Assembly (NCBI GenBank): GCA_937875715.1
Contig: CALEHZ010000410.1
Location: forward strand, 1-7,748
Length of the DNA stretch: 7,748 nucleotides
Origin: an uncultured Campylobacter sp.
Lineage (GTDB): Bacteria; Campylobacterota; Campylobacteria; Campylobacterales; Campylobacteraceae
Reading direction: 5' to 3'
Shown here in pieces: positions 1 to 5,742 of this stretch. The notes under the pieces are model-generated. The model ran no database searches, was not told the DNA's origin, and saw only the letters and a program-made list of their open reading frames with translations. Made by a program: the position numbers and the translations under genes. Position 1 is the first letter of the stretch. Each line of letters begins with the position of its first letter.

Positions 1-19
1 ATATGCTAATCTGCTTCAT
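1..19 (-). CDS. Start of a gene abutting accD (possibly rlmH), truncated by window edge
   Basis: An ATG lies immediately after the accD stop codon with no base between them, and reads six codons (M-K-Q-I-S-I) before the window ends. Zero spacing on the same strand suggests translational coupling with accD. In C. jejuni the gene downstream of accD is, as I recall, the 23S rRNA pseudouridine-1915 methyltransferase gene rlmH, whose product opens with a short hydrophobic beta strand after Met. The visible residues fit but are far too few to prove identity. The call rests on position and is an inference. Confidence 0.45.
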
Positions 20-856
20 CTAACCCATAAAAAATTGTAAAATTTGCGCTAGGTATTTTTTCTGCTCGGCGCGTGGGATTATAGCATCTATTAGCCCATG
101 TTCTAGCAAAAACTCAGCCCTTTGAAAGCCCTCTGGCAAAGTGGCTTTGATGGTTTGTTCTATCACTCTTTGCCCTGCAAAGCCGATTAACGCGCCTGGT
201 TCAGCGATGATGAGATCTCCTAGCCACGCAAAACTAGCAGAAACGCCACCCATCGTAGGATCGGTTAAAACGCTGATATATGGTAGTTTTGCCTTAGCCA
301 AAAGCTGCAAGGCTGCGCTTGTTTTGCTCATTTGAAGTAGCGAAAATGAGCTTTCTTGCATTCTAGCACCGCCTGAAGCGCTTACTATTATGAGTGGCTC
401 TTCTTTTGCAATTGCTCTATTTATCGCACGCACGATTTTTTCGCCCTCTACTGAGCCTAAAGAACCGCCCATAAAGCTAAAATCAAAAACCACTAATTGT
501 GTTTTAATCCCTTCTATTTCGCATTCGCCAGAGATCACTGAGCTTGGACGATTTGTTTTGGCTCTGCCTTCTTCAATGCGTTTTTTGTAGCTTTTTTTGT
601 CTACAAAATTCAAAGGATCAGTCGGGGCTAACGTGCTATCACATTCAATAAAAGTGCCAGAATCAGCCAAAAGCTCAATTCTAGCGTTTGCACCAATTCT
701 CATATGATAGGCACATTTTGGACAGACATTAAAGCAAGTTTCTACTTCTTTTAAATACATTAAAGAATTACAACTTGGGCATTTGACCCAGTGAGTAGGT
801 GCCGCTGATGGCTCTGATTGAGGTTTGCGAATTTTACTTAATAAATTTCCTAGCAT
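20..856 (-). CDS. accD: Acetyl-CoA carboxylase carboxyltransferase subunit beta (AccD)
   Basis: AccD pairs with AccA to form the carboxyltransferase half of cytosolic acetyl-CoA carboxylase. It moves the carboxyl group from carboxybiotin to acetyl-CoA to make malonyl-CoA, the first committed step of fatty acid synthesis. The 278-residue protein has the family's N-terminal four-cysteine zinc ribbon: C26-x2-C29 and C45-x2-C48, following the typical WVKCPSC opening. The crotonase-fold carboxyltransferase domain follows, with GGSLGSVEGEK, SASGGARMQES and TDPTMGGVSASFA, the glycine-rich loops that form the acyl-CoA pocket. Length is normal for the family. The ATG has AAGG seven bases upstream and a TATAAT box further up. 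accA is not in the window, which is common because the two subunits are often unlinked. Confidence 0.97.
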   Translation of the reverse strand: MLGNLLSKIRKPQSEPSAAPTHWVKCPSCNSLMYLKEVETCFNVCPKCAYHMRIGANARIELLADSGTFIECDSTLAPTDPLNFVDKKSYKKRIEEGRAKTNRPSSVISGECEIEGIKTQLVVFDFSFMGGSLGSVEGEKIVRAINRAIAKEEPLIIVSASGGARMQESSFSLLQMSKTSAALQLLAKAKLPYISVLTDPTMGGVSASFAWLGDLIIAEPGALIGFAGQRVIEQTIKATLPEGFQRAEFLLEHGLIDAIIPRAEQKKYLAQILQFFMG

Positions 857-863
857 TTATTAA

Positions 864-892
864 CCTTAAAATTTTTTGGATTTGTGATTATA
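864..892 (-). promoter_or_regulatory. Sigma-70 -10 box and Shine-Dalgarno of accD
   Basis: On the minus strand a perfect TATAAT (892..887) follows a T-rich run ending TTTTTTG, the usual look of a Campylobacter vegetative promoter, which has no conserved -35 box. It predicts a transcript start near 880 and a leader of about 25 nt. AAGG (867..864) lies seven bases before the accD ATG. accD can therefore be transcribed independently of carA, although I see no strong terminator between them. Confidence 0.6.
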
Positions 893-971
893 CAAAAAAT
901 CTAAAAAATTCGCAAATATTTTAAGTAATTCTGGCTAAATATCTTTTTTTATATGTTTAAAAAATTCAAAA

Positions 972-2090
972 CTACAAAGCTTTTAAAAACTGCGCAAAAA
1001 GATATTCACTCTCATGCGGGCCAGCACTGCTTTCTGGGTGGTGCTGAACCGAAAAAATCGGCGCATCTTTATACTCCACGCCTTCAATTGTATTATCAAA
1101 AAGATTGCGGTGAGTGATATTTGCGACCTTAGCTATTTCTTCTGGCACATTATAATTATGATTTTGACTAGTGATTTCTACAGCACCTGTGCGAAGATTT
1201 TGAACCGGATGATTTGAGCCGTGTTGCCCAAATTTTAGTTTATAAGTAGGATAGCCAAAAGCGTTTGAGAGAAGCTGATGCCCAAGGCAAATGCCAAACA
1301 TTGGAATTTTTTCATTTATTAGCTTTTTGATTTCTGCAATAATTGAGCCAAGCGTGACTGGATCGCCTGGACCATTGCTTAAAAATACGCCGTGAATCTC
1401 GCCTTTTTTATAAAGCTTGATTAAATTTTCTGCTTTTGTATCACATGGAAAGACCATTGTAGCGATACCTGCGCTATTTAGCTCATTTAGTATATTTTGT
1501 TTTACACCAAAGTCTAGCACCGCTACGCATTTAGTAGCATTTTGTAAAAGTGGATACTCGCCTTTTGTGTGATCCCACACGCATTTTTCGTGCTTGTAAG
1601 GCTCTTTGGTACTTACGATGCTTACAAAATCAATCTCAGCGATTTTTTTAGCACTTTTTAGTTTGCTTTCTAGCTCGTTTTTATCACTAATTTCGGTTGA
1701 AACTATTATATTTAGTGCGCCGCTTTTTCTCATCATTTTGGTTAGCGCTCTTGTATCAATGTCATAAATAGCGATTTTGCCTTGTTCGTTTAGAAAATCT
1801 TCTAGATTTTTTTCGCTGCGATAATTACTAGCAAAATTATTTATACGTCTTGCCATCATGCCTTGTGCGTGCATTTTAGGACTTTCCATATCATTATGGT
1901 TTGTTCCTACAATGCCAATTTCTGGCATTGTAAAAACGATGAATTGTCCAGCATAACTAGGATCGCTTAAAATCTCTTCATAGCCTGTAAGTGATGTATT
2001 AAAGATCATTTCGCCTGTGTATGTGCCACCTTTGCCAAGAGCCTTAGCACGCAAAAAAGTGCCGTTTTCAATGTAAATATAAGCATCCAT
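972..2090 (-). CDS. carA: Carbamoyl-phosphate synthase small (glutaminase) subunit
   Basis: CarA hydrolyses glutamine and channels the ammonia to CarB, which makes carbamoyl phosphate for pyrimidine and arginine synthesis in the cytosol. The 372-residue length is typical. The N-terminal CPSase small-chain domain shows LGKGGTYTGEMIFNTSLTGYEEILSDPSYAGQ (given here in outline, roughly residues 18-50). The C-terminal class I glutamine amidotransferase domain begins near VAVLDFGVKQNI. It carries the oxyanion segment FLSNGPGDP, the nucleophile Cys268 in GICLGHQ, and His351 and Glu353 in QHHPE, so the catalytic triad is complete. The ATG overlaps the stop of the DUF507 gene by one base (TAATG), which implies coupled translation. 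carB is not in the window. Confidence 0.97.
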   Translation of the reverse strand: MDAYIYIENGTFLRAKALGKGGTYTGEMIFNTSLTGYEEILSDPSYAGQFIVFTMPEIGIVGTNHNDMESPKMHAQGMMARRINNFASNYRSEKNLEDFLNEQGKIAIYDIDTRALTKMMRKSGALNIIVSTEISDKNELESKLKSAKKIAEIDFVSIVSTKEPYKHEKCVWDHTKGEYPLLQNATKCVAVLDFGVKQNILNELNSAGIATMVFPCDTKAENLIKLYKKGEIHGVFLSNGPGDPVTLGSIIAEIKKLINEKIPMFGICLGHQLLSNAFGYPTYKLKFGQHGSNHPVQNLRTGAVEITSQNHNYNVPEEIAKVANITHRNLFDNTIEGVEYKDAPIFSVQHHPESSAGPHESEYLFAQFLKAL

Positions 2091-2641
2091 TAGATTATCC
2101 CGTGTTTTTTAAGCTGTTCTTCATAAGCTTTTTCAAAGGCTAGGTCATACTCTGGCGTGCCAGCAATGAGTCTTTTTTCTCTTTTTTCTAGCTCGTCAAA
2201 GGCTGCTGCCTCTGCTTTATTAAAGTTTTTGATATAGCCTTCAATCGCTGCGTATATCACATTTTTCATCTTGTTTTCAGTGACATTATACTCTATCAAA
2301 TCCTTTGACCAAATCGCTTCTAAAATCTCGTGTGAAATGCGCGAATAGCGCTCATCATGCTCTAAAACAAAGCCACTTTGCGCTGCTAATTTTTTCTTTA
2401 TCATTCCAAACATCGCTCTGCGATCTACTTGCATAAACTCTATATCGTTTTCATTGGCATCCATAAGCTCATTTGCACGCTCTTCTAATGCACGCTCAGC
2501 GTTTATATCGTCTAAAAGTATCTTGGCTGCGATATCTGCTACTGGTTCGGTGCCACTTTTAAATGTAGCATAGCCGCATTTTAAAAGCTCTAGCGCAATT
2601 TTTCGTGCTATATATGGTGCGTGAGGTGCTTTTATCCGCAT
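2090..2641 (-). CDS. DUF507 family protein of unknown function
   Basis: This is a 183-residue, charged, mostly helical soluble protein with no signal peptide or membrane segment. I recognise it as DUF507 from the C-terminal signature around residues 115-135 (LIEYNVTENKMKNVIYAAI). In C. jejuni the same family sits next to carA (Cj1495c, from memory), so the pairing is conserved in the genus. The function is unknown. The two halves look related: residues about 11-45 (IARKIALELL then GYATF) and about 104-135 (ISHEILEAIW then LIEYNV) have similar spacing of hydrophobic residues, which suggests an old internal duplication. The ATG is preceded by AAAAAGGG seven bases away. The stop overlaps carA by one base, so the gene is probably co-transcribed with carA. 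Confidence 0.85.
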   Translation of the reverse strand: MRIKAPHAPYIARKIALELLKCGYATFKSGTEPVADIAAKILLDDINAERALEERANELMDANENDIEFMQVDRRAMFGMIKKKLAAQSGFVLEHDERYSRISHEILEAIWSKDLIEYNVTENKMKNVIYAAIEGYIKNFNKAEAAAFDELEKREKRLIAGTPEYDLAFEKAYEEQLKKHGII

Positions 2642-2648
2642 TTTTTGC

Positions 2649-2666
2649 CCTTTTTGAATTTTTTAA
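2649..2666 (-). promoter_or_regulatory. 18-bp leader element carrying the DUF507 ribosome binding site
   Basis: TTAAAAAATTCAAAAAGG ends exactly seven bases before the DUF507 ATG and supplies its AAGG Shine-Dalgarno. The identical 18-mer sits at the identical distance before flgG. The AAAAAATTC part is the GAATTTTTT unit of the intergenic repeats on the opposite strand. Confidence 0.7.
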
Positions 2667-2673
2667 ATTGCGA

Positions 2674-2687
2674 ATTTTAGCTAAAAT
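2674..2687 (-). promoter_or_regulatory. Possible -10 region for DUF507-carA inside a palindrome
   Basis: The minus strand reads TTTTAGCTAAAAT. TAAAAT (2679..2674) is one base off the TATAAT consensus and about 33 bases before the DUF507 ATG, which suits a vegetative promoter with a leader of roughly 25 nt. The box lies in a perfect 16-bp palindrome, AATTTTAGCTAAAATT (2673-2688), which could equally be chance in such AT-rich DNA. Confidence 0.4.
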
Positions 2688-2704
2688 TTTGTTAAAAAAA
2701 GCTT

Positions 2705-2782
2705 TGAATTTTTTGAATTTTTTGGATTTTATAAAATTCAGCCTTTTGAATTTTTTGAATTTTCTAAATTTTATAAAATTCA
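2705..2782. repeat. Two 36-bp direct repeats, period 42, built from 9-bp units
   Basis: Copies at 2705-2740 and 2747-2782 match at 33 of 36 positions. Each starts with TGAATTTTTT, continues as a 9-bp tandem unit (GAATTTTTT with variants such as GAATTTTCT, GGATTTTAT and AAATTTTAT), and ends in ATAAAATTCA. The block fills most of the gap between flgG and DUF507. The same 9-bp unit and ending recur at 4544-4578 in the gap upstream of flgG2. No credible gene lies here; ORFs through it encode only low-complexity Phe/Lys/Asn peptides. Confidence 0.85.
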
Positions 2783-2801
2783 AAAAATTCAATATTTTAA
2801 A

Positions 2802-3590
2802 TTATCGTTTTAAATCATTTGTAGTTTGAAGCATAGAATCACTCGTTGTGATTGCTTTTGAGTTTGCTTCGTAGGCACGTTGACCGGTGATTAGCTCAGT
2901 CATTTCTTCTACTAGCTGAACGTTGCTCATTTCCACAAAGCCTTGTTTGATTTGTCCAAGTCCATCTTGACCGGCAATTCCTATGATAGGAGCGCCGCTA
3001 GCACCTGTTTCAAAAAAGAGATTATCACCACTTGAGTGAAGTCCGGCTGGATTTATGAAATTAACAAGCTCGATTTGGCCGACTTGTTGCATTTCGTTGT
3101 TTCCTGGCTGAAGCACGCTTACAGTGCCGTCCATACCGATACTAATCTGCGTAGCATCAGCTGGAATAGTAATATTTGGCTGAAGCAAGTATCCATCGTC
3201 ATTTACGATATTTCCATCCACATCTAGTTTCCACGCACCATTTCTAGTGTAGGCAATATTTCCATCTGGCATCGTTACTTGAAAAAATCCATTGCCAGCA
3301 ATTACGATATCAAGGTTATTTCCGGTTTCTTTAAAATATCCTTGTGAGTGAATTTTTGTGATTGCCTGCGGACGAACACCAAGACCTACTTCAATGCCCG
3401 TTGGATGAATCGTAGTCGTGCTTGTAGGTGTGCCTGCATACGCCATGCTTTGATACATCAAATCAGCAAATTCAGCTCTATTTTTTTTGTATCCCATTGT
3501 ATTTACGTTTGCTATGTTGTGTGAAGTAACATCTACTTGAGTTTGTTGGGCGATCATGCCAGTTGCAGCTGTAAAAAGCGATCTTACCAT
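2802..3590 (-). CDS. flgG: Flagellar basal-body distal rod protein FlgG
   Basis: FlgG polymerises into the distal part of the periplasmic flagellar rod, between the proximal rod and the hook, after export by the flagellar type III apparatus; hence there is no Sec signal peptide. The 262-residue protein has the N-terminal rod/hook signature (HNIANVNTMGYKKNRAEF, about residues 28-45). Next is the FlgG-specific stretch YQSMAYAG followed by HPTGIEVGLGVRP, which in FlgG makes the rod straight and stiff. A FlgE/F/G-like centre follows (IAGNGFFQV, TRNGAWKLD), then the C-terminal helix signature VQLVEEMTELITGQRAYEANSKAI. The ATG has AAGGA six bases upstream. It starts 21 bp after flgG2 and is presumably transcribed with it from the sigma-54 promoter at 4467-4484. 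Confidence 0.96.
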   Translation of the reverse strand: MVRSLFTAATGMIAQQTQVDVTSHNIANVNTMGYKKNRAEFADLMYQSMAYAGTPTSTTTIHPTGIEVGLGVRPQAITKIHSQGYFKETGNNLDIVIAGNGFFQVTMPDGNIAYTRNGAWKLDVDGNIVNDDGYLLQPNITIPADATQISIGMDGTVSVLQPGNNEMQQVGQIELVNFINPAGLHSSGDNLFFETGASGAPIIGIAGQDGLGQIKQGFVEMSNVQLVEEMTELITGQRAYEANSKAITTSDSMLQTTNDLKR

Positions 3591-3597
3591 ATTTTAT

Positions 3598-3615
3598 CCT
3601 TTTTGAATTTTTTAA
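3598..3615 (-). promoter_or_regulatory. 18-bp leader element bridging flgG2 stop and flgG ribosome binding site
   Basis: The same TTAAAAAATTCAAAAAGG as at 2649-2666. Here its first bases include the TAA stop codon of flgG2 and its last bases (AAGG) are the core of the flgG Shine-Dalgarno, seven bases before the ATG. Confidence 0.7.
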
Positions 3616-4427
3616 GCTCTAACGGCGGCTAGTTTTGTAATAGCGTCGTTGTTTAGGTCATTCATGTGCGTAGTCATCACCTTTTGATAGGTTTCAACTA
3701 AGCGCTGGGTTTCTATTAGATTTACCATTTCGGTTACTGGATTTACATTTGACATTTGAGCGTAGCCCTGAACGATGCTACGGCTATTTGCGATATCTTC
3801 TATTTCATCAATTCGTGGGTAAGTATAAAGATTATCGCCTTCTTGCTTTAAATCTTTTAGTTCTTTAACCTGAGCGGTAAAGAGCTTGCCAAGCTGCACA
3901 TCATCGCCGTAAACTTCGCCATTTGGCGTAAAGGCAAGCTGGACATTCTGTGGCACTCTAATGCCACGAGCTTCGATTGGCTGGGCTTCGTAGCCAGTAT
4001 TAAGCACACGATATCCTTCTTTTGTGCTCAAAAATCCGTCCTCATCAAGCGTCAAAGCGCCATTTTTTGTAAGCCTCACATCGCCATTTGGGACTTGAAC
4101 TAGCAAAAATATATCCTCTCTTTTAATAGCGATATCAAGCTGATTTGCGCTATATTTCATTCCACCAGCACTAAAGTCAGTAAAAACATCATTTATATTT
4201 GGCACTCTATCTATGCTTCTAGCCAAAAACTTCGCTGCATCCTTTGTATGGTCATTTAAAGGCAAAATATCTCTTTGTTCTTTAAAAATACGCTCAAAGT
4301 CAGCAACTACGACATCTTGGCGCTTGTAGCCCATTGTGTTTACATTTGCTAGATTTTGTGTGATTACATCTAGGCGGTTAAACTGCGTAACCATCGCACC
4401 TGTGGCTTGATAATAACCATTATTCAT
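3612..4427 (-). CDS. flgG2: Flagellar rod protein FlgG2 (FlgF-like)
   Basis: This is a proximal-rod type axial protein of the periplasmic flagellar rod, exported by the flagellar type III system. The 271-residue product has the N-terminal rod signature LDVITQNLANVNTMGYKRQD (about residues 20-39). The middle domain has IFLLVQVPNGDVRLTKNGALTLDEDGF in outline, matching the FlgF/FlgG core. The C-terminal axial helix reads YAQMSNVNPVTEMVNLIETQR. It lacks the FlgG-specific stretch seen in its neighbour, so it is nearer FlgF; C. jejuni annotation calls the equivalent gene flgG2. A GTG sits directly before the ATG (GTGATG). I chose the ATG because AGGA then lies six bases upstream, against three for the GTG. 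It is first gene of an operon with flgG. Confidence 0.92.
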   Translation of the reverse strand: MNNGYYQATGAMVTQFNRLDVITQNLANVNTMGYKRQDVVVADFERIFKEQRDILPLNDHTKDAAKFLARSIDRVPNINDVFTDFSAGGMKYSANQLDIAIKREDIFLLVQVPNGDVRLTKNGALTLDEDGFLSTKEGYRVLNTGYEAQPIEARGIRVPQNVQLAFTPNGEVYGDDVQLGKLFTAQVKELKDLKQEGDNLYTYPRIDEIEDIANSRSIVQGYAQMSNVNPVTEMVNLIETQRLVETYQKVMTTHMNDLNNDAITKLAAVRA

Positions 4428-4466
4428 CACTTATCCTAGTTGAATTTTCTATAATTTTTATTGGCT

Positions 4467-4484
4467 AAGCAAAAGCTGTTCCAA
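4467..4484 (-). promoter_or_regulatory. Sigma-54 (RpoN) promoter for flgG2-flgG
   Basis: The minus strand reads TTGGAACAGCTTTTGCTT. The invariant GG (-24 element) and GC (-12 element) are separated by the required 10 bases, and the flanks match the Campylobacter form TTGGAAC-N5-TTGC. The predicted transcript start is near 4457, about 30 nt before the flgG2 ATG. Sigma-54 control of rod and hook genes through the FlgS/FlgR two-component system is established in C. jejuni and H. pylori. FlgR there works without a normal DNA-binding domain, so no upstream enhancer is expected. Confidence 0.88.
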
Positions 4485-4494
4485 AAAATAATTT

Positions 4495-4581
4495 TTATAA
4501 AATTCAGTGTTTGAATTTTCTAAAATTGAATTTTTTGGGACTTGAATTTTCTAAATTTTTTAAATTTTATAAAATTTAGTT
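4495..4581. repeat. Dispersed copies of the 15-bp repeat and 9-bp units
   Basis: TTATAAAATTCAGTG (4495-4509) and TTATAAAATTTAGTT (4567-4581) each match the consensus TTATAAAATTCAGTT at 14 of 15 positions, in the same orientation as the array at 4616-4688. Between them are several GAATTTT words. One is a run of three 9-bp units (GAATTTTCT, AAATTTTTT, AAATTTTAT; 4544-4570) that runs into the second 15-mer, as in the 36-bp repeats at 2705-2782. The block lies just upstream of the sigma-54 site. Confidence 0.75.
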
Positions 4582-4615
4582 GTTGAATTTTTTGCTTCGT
4601 TCTGCTAGGTGAATT

Positions 4616-4688
4616 TTATAAAATTCAGTTTTATAAAATTCAGTTGTATAAAATTCACAATCGCCGCAGTGTTTTATAAAATTCAGTT
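4616..4688. repeat. Short tandem array of the 15-bp unit TTATAAAATTCAGTT
   Basis: Two identical copies (4616-4630, 4631-4645) and a diverged third (4646-4660, GTATAAAATTCACAA) run head to tail. A 13-bp spacer with the only GC-rich bases of the gap follows, then a fourth exact copy (4674-4688) ending in the dus stop codon. The first copy also forms a perfect 18-bp palindrome with its left flank, TGAATTTTATAAAATTCA (4610-4627). With 4495-4581 this accounts for most of the 257-bp gap between flgG2 and dus; I see no gene or convincing factor-independent terminator in it. Confidence 0.85.
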
Positions 4689-5605
4689 TAAAAAAATTCG
4701 TCAATAAGCTTTGAAATCTCGTTTATATCTTGTTGGGCATTGATTTTCGTGCGAAACTCTGGAGCACCTGCTAGCCCTTTACTATACTCGTGCAAATGCT
4801 TTCTCATCATCGCTGCAGCGTGCTTTTCGTAATGGGCGCAAGCTAAGACAAAATGCTCTTTAATCAGCTCTTTTTTCTGTTCTTTGCTTGGCTCATTGCC
4901 GCCTTTTAGCATAGAAAAAATCCACGGCTTGCCTATTGCAGCTCGTCCGATCATCACGCCATTTGCGCCAGTTTTGTCAAGCACAAAATCAGCCGTTTTT
5001 TCATCTATGCTTCCGTTTGCGATTACTGGGATTTTTATTAGTTCTTTTATACGCCAAATGCTCTCATAATCAGGCTTAGCGCTAAATCCGCCAGCACGTG
5101 TGCGAGCATGAATAACGACAAAATCTGCCCCAGCAGATTCAATATCTTTAATAAAACTTGGTAAAATTACAGAATTTATTCCAAGACGCAGCTTTACGCT
5201 AGTGTAATGCTTTGTATTATTTTTTTTGATTGTTTCGATTATATTGCAAAGCAATTTTGGATTTTCAAGCAGCGCTGAGCCTGCCCCTTGTCTAAACACC
5301 TTTGGCACAGGACAGCCGCAGTTTAGATCAATTCCATCTACGCCACCTAGCGTATTTATGATGCTTACAGCCTTTTTTATATTTTCAATTTGAGAGCTTT
5401 CAATTTGGATTATATAAGGGCTTTCATTTTGTGCTGGGAGCGCCATTTTAAGCGTTTTTTGGCTGTTAAATGCAAGTGCGTTTGCGCTTAGCATCTCGCT
5501 TACACTCACATCGCAGCCGCATTTTTTGGCCATATTTCTAAAAGGCAGGTCAGTAAGCCCAGCAAGCGGTGCTAAAAAAATAGGTTTTTTGCTAAAATCT
5601 ATCAT
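4688..5605 (-). CDS. dus: tRNA-dihydrouridine synthase (DusB-like)
   Basis: This FMN enzyme reduces specific uridines in tRNA to dihydrouridine with NAD(P)H. The 305-residue protein opens with the family's FMN-binding start FLAPLAGLTDLPFR. It continues with SEM (36-38), IQIES, DLNCGCPVPKV with the catalytic Cys98 of the N-x-GCP motif, and GAGSALL. VKLRLG, VIHARTR, IANGSI and the phosphate-binding GVMIGRAAIGKPWIF follow. A small helical C-terminal tRNA-binding domain ends in DEFF, encoded by repeat-like GAATTTTTTTAA. An in-frame GTG at 5632 would add nine residues (MNFLKKLRK), but it has no ribosome binding site and lies in repeat-like DNA. The ATG at 5605 gives the usual family start and a weak AAG-rich leader. 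Which Dus subclass (DusA, B or C specificity) cannot be settled from the sequence alone. Confidence 0.93.
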   Translation of the reverse strand: MIDFSKKPIFLAPLAGLTDLPFRNMAKKCGCDVSVSEMLSANALAFNSQKTLKMALPAQNESPYIIQIESSQIENIKKAVSIINTLGGVDGIDLNCGCPVPKVFRQGAGSALLENPKLLCNIIETIKKNNTKHYTSVKLRLGINSVILPSFIKDIESAGADFVVIHARTRAGGFSAKPDYESIWRIKELIKIPVIANGSIDEKTADFVLDKTGANGVMIGRAAIGKPWIFSMLKGGNEPSKEQKKELIKEHFVLACAHYEKHAAAMMRKHLHEYSKGLAGAPEFRTKINAQQDINEISKLIDEFF

Positions 5606-5636
5606 TTTTCTTAACTTTTTTAAAAAATTCACTAAA

Positions 5637-5642
5637 ATAATA
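5637..5642 (-). promoter_or_regulatory. Possible -10 box for dus
   Basis: TATTAT on the minus strand (one mismatch to TATAAT), preceded by a T-rich stretch, would start the transcript near 5630. That is about 25 nt before the chosen ATG and downstream of the alternative GTG at 5632. It is weak evidence in AT-rich DNA. Confidence 0.3.
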
Positions 5643-5697
5643 TGAAAAATTTTATAAAAGAAATATAAAAGAAAGCTGAATTTTATGAATTTTTTGC

Positions 5698-5703
5698 TAT
5701 TCT
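5698..5703 (+). promoter_or_regulatory. Possible extended -10 box for yihY-murI
   Basis: TTTTTTGCTATTCT has the extended -10 form TG-n-TATTCT, two mismatches to TATAAT, and would start a transcript near 5710, about 33 nt before the yihY ATG. The 137-bp divergent gap 5606-5742 must hold promoters for both directions; this is the best plus-strand candidate I see. Confidence 0.3.
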
Positions 5704-5704
5704 T

Positions 5705-5734
5705 ATGAATTTTAAAAAAATGGATTTTAAAAAA
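5705..5734 (+). repeat. Tandem 15-bp repeat upstream of yihY
   Basis: ATGAATTTTAAAAAA (5705-5719) is followed directly by ATGGATTTTAAAAAA (5720-5734), one mismatch apart. It contains the GAATTTT word of the other intergenic repeats. Both copies carry an in-frame ATG and together open an 11-codon ORF (to 5740) that ends two bases before the yihY start. I do not call that ORF a gene. Confidence 0.6.
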
Positions 5735-5742
5735 GTCTAAAC

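Noticed and set aside
390..590. Plus-strand ORFs inside accD, carA, flgG and dus (for example 390-590, 1014-1217, 3036-3227, 4884-5069) and a minus-strand ORF inside murI (6653-6898)
   Set aside because: All lie antisense to complete, conserved genes, with no family resemblance and no ribosome binding site that I can support.
857..971. Terminator after carA
   Set aside because: The 115-bp gap has only AT-rich sequence on the minus strand with no GC-rich hairpin. Only the accD promoter can be supported there.
2559..2829. Overlapping ORFs on both strands through the flgG-DUF507 gap, encoding Phe/Lys/Asn-rich peptides
   Set aside because: Their sequence is translated 9-bp repeat units, they overlap well-supported genes, and they resemble no protein family. 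They are translations of the repeat DNA.
4428..4430. GTG as the start codon of flgG2
   Set aside because: It leaves only three bases from the AGGA ribosome binding site, while the adjacent ATG has the normal six.
4610..4627. 18-bp perfect palindrome as a factor-independent terminator of dus
   Set aside because: The stem is entirely AT except two G-C pairs, has no loop, and is not followed by a distinct T tract. It is too weak to call.
4495..4688. CRISPR array
   Set aside because: Units are 15 bp, partly head to tail with no spacers of uniform length, and no cas gene is present.
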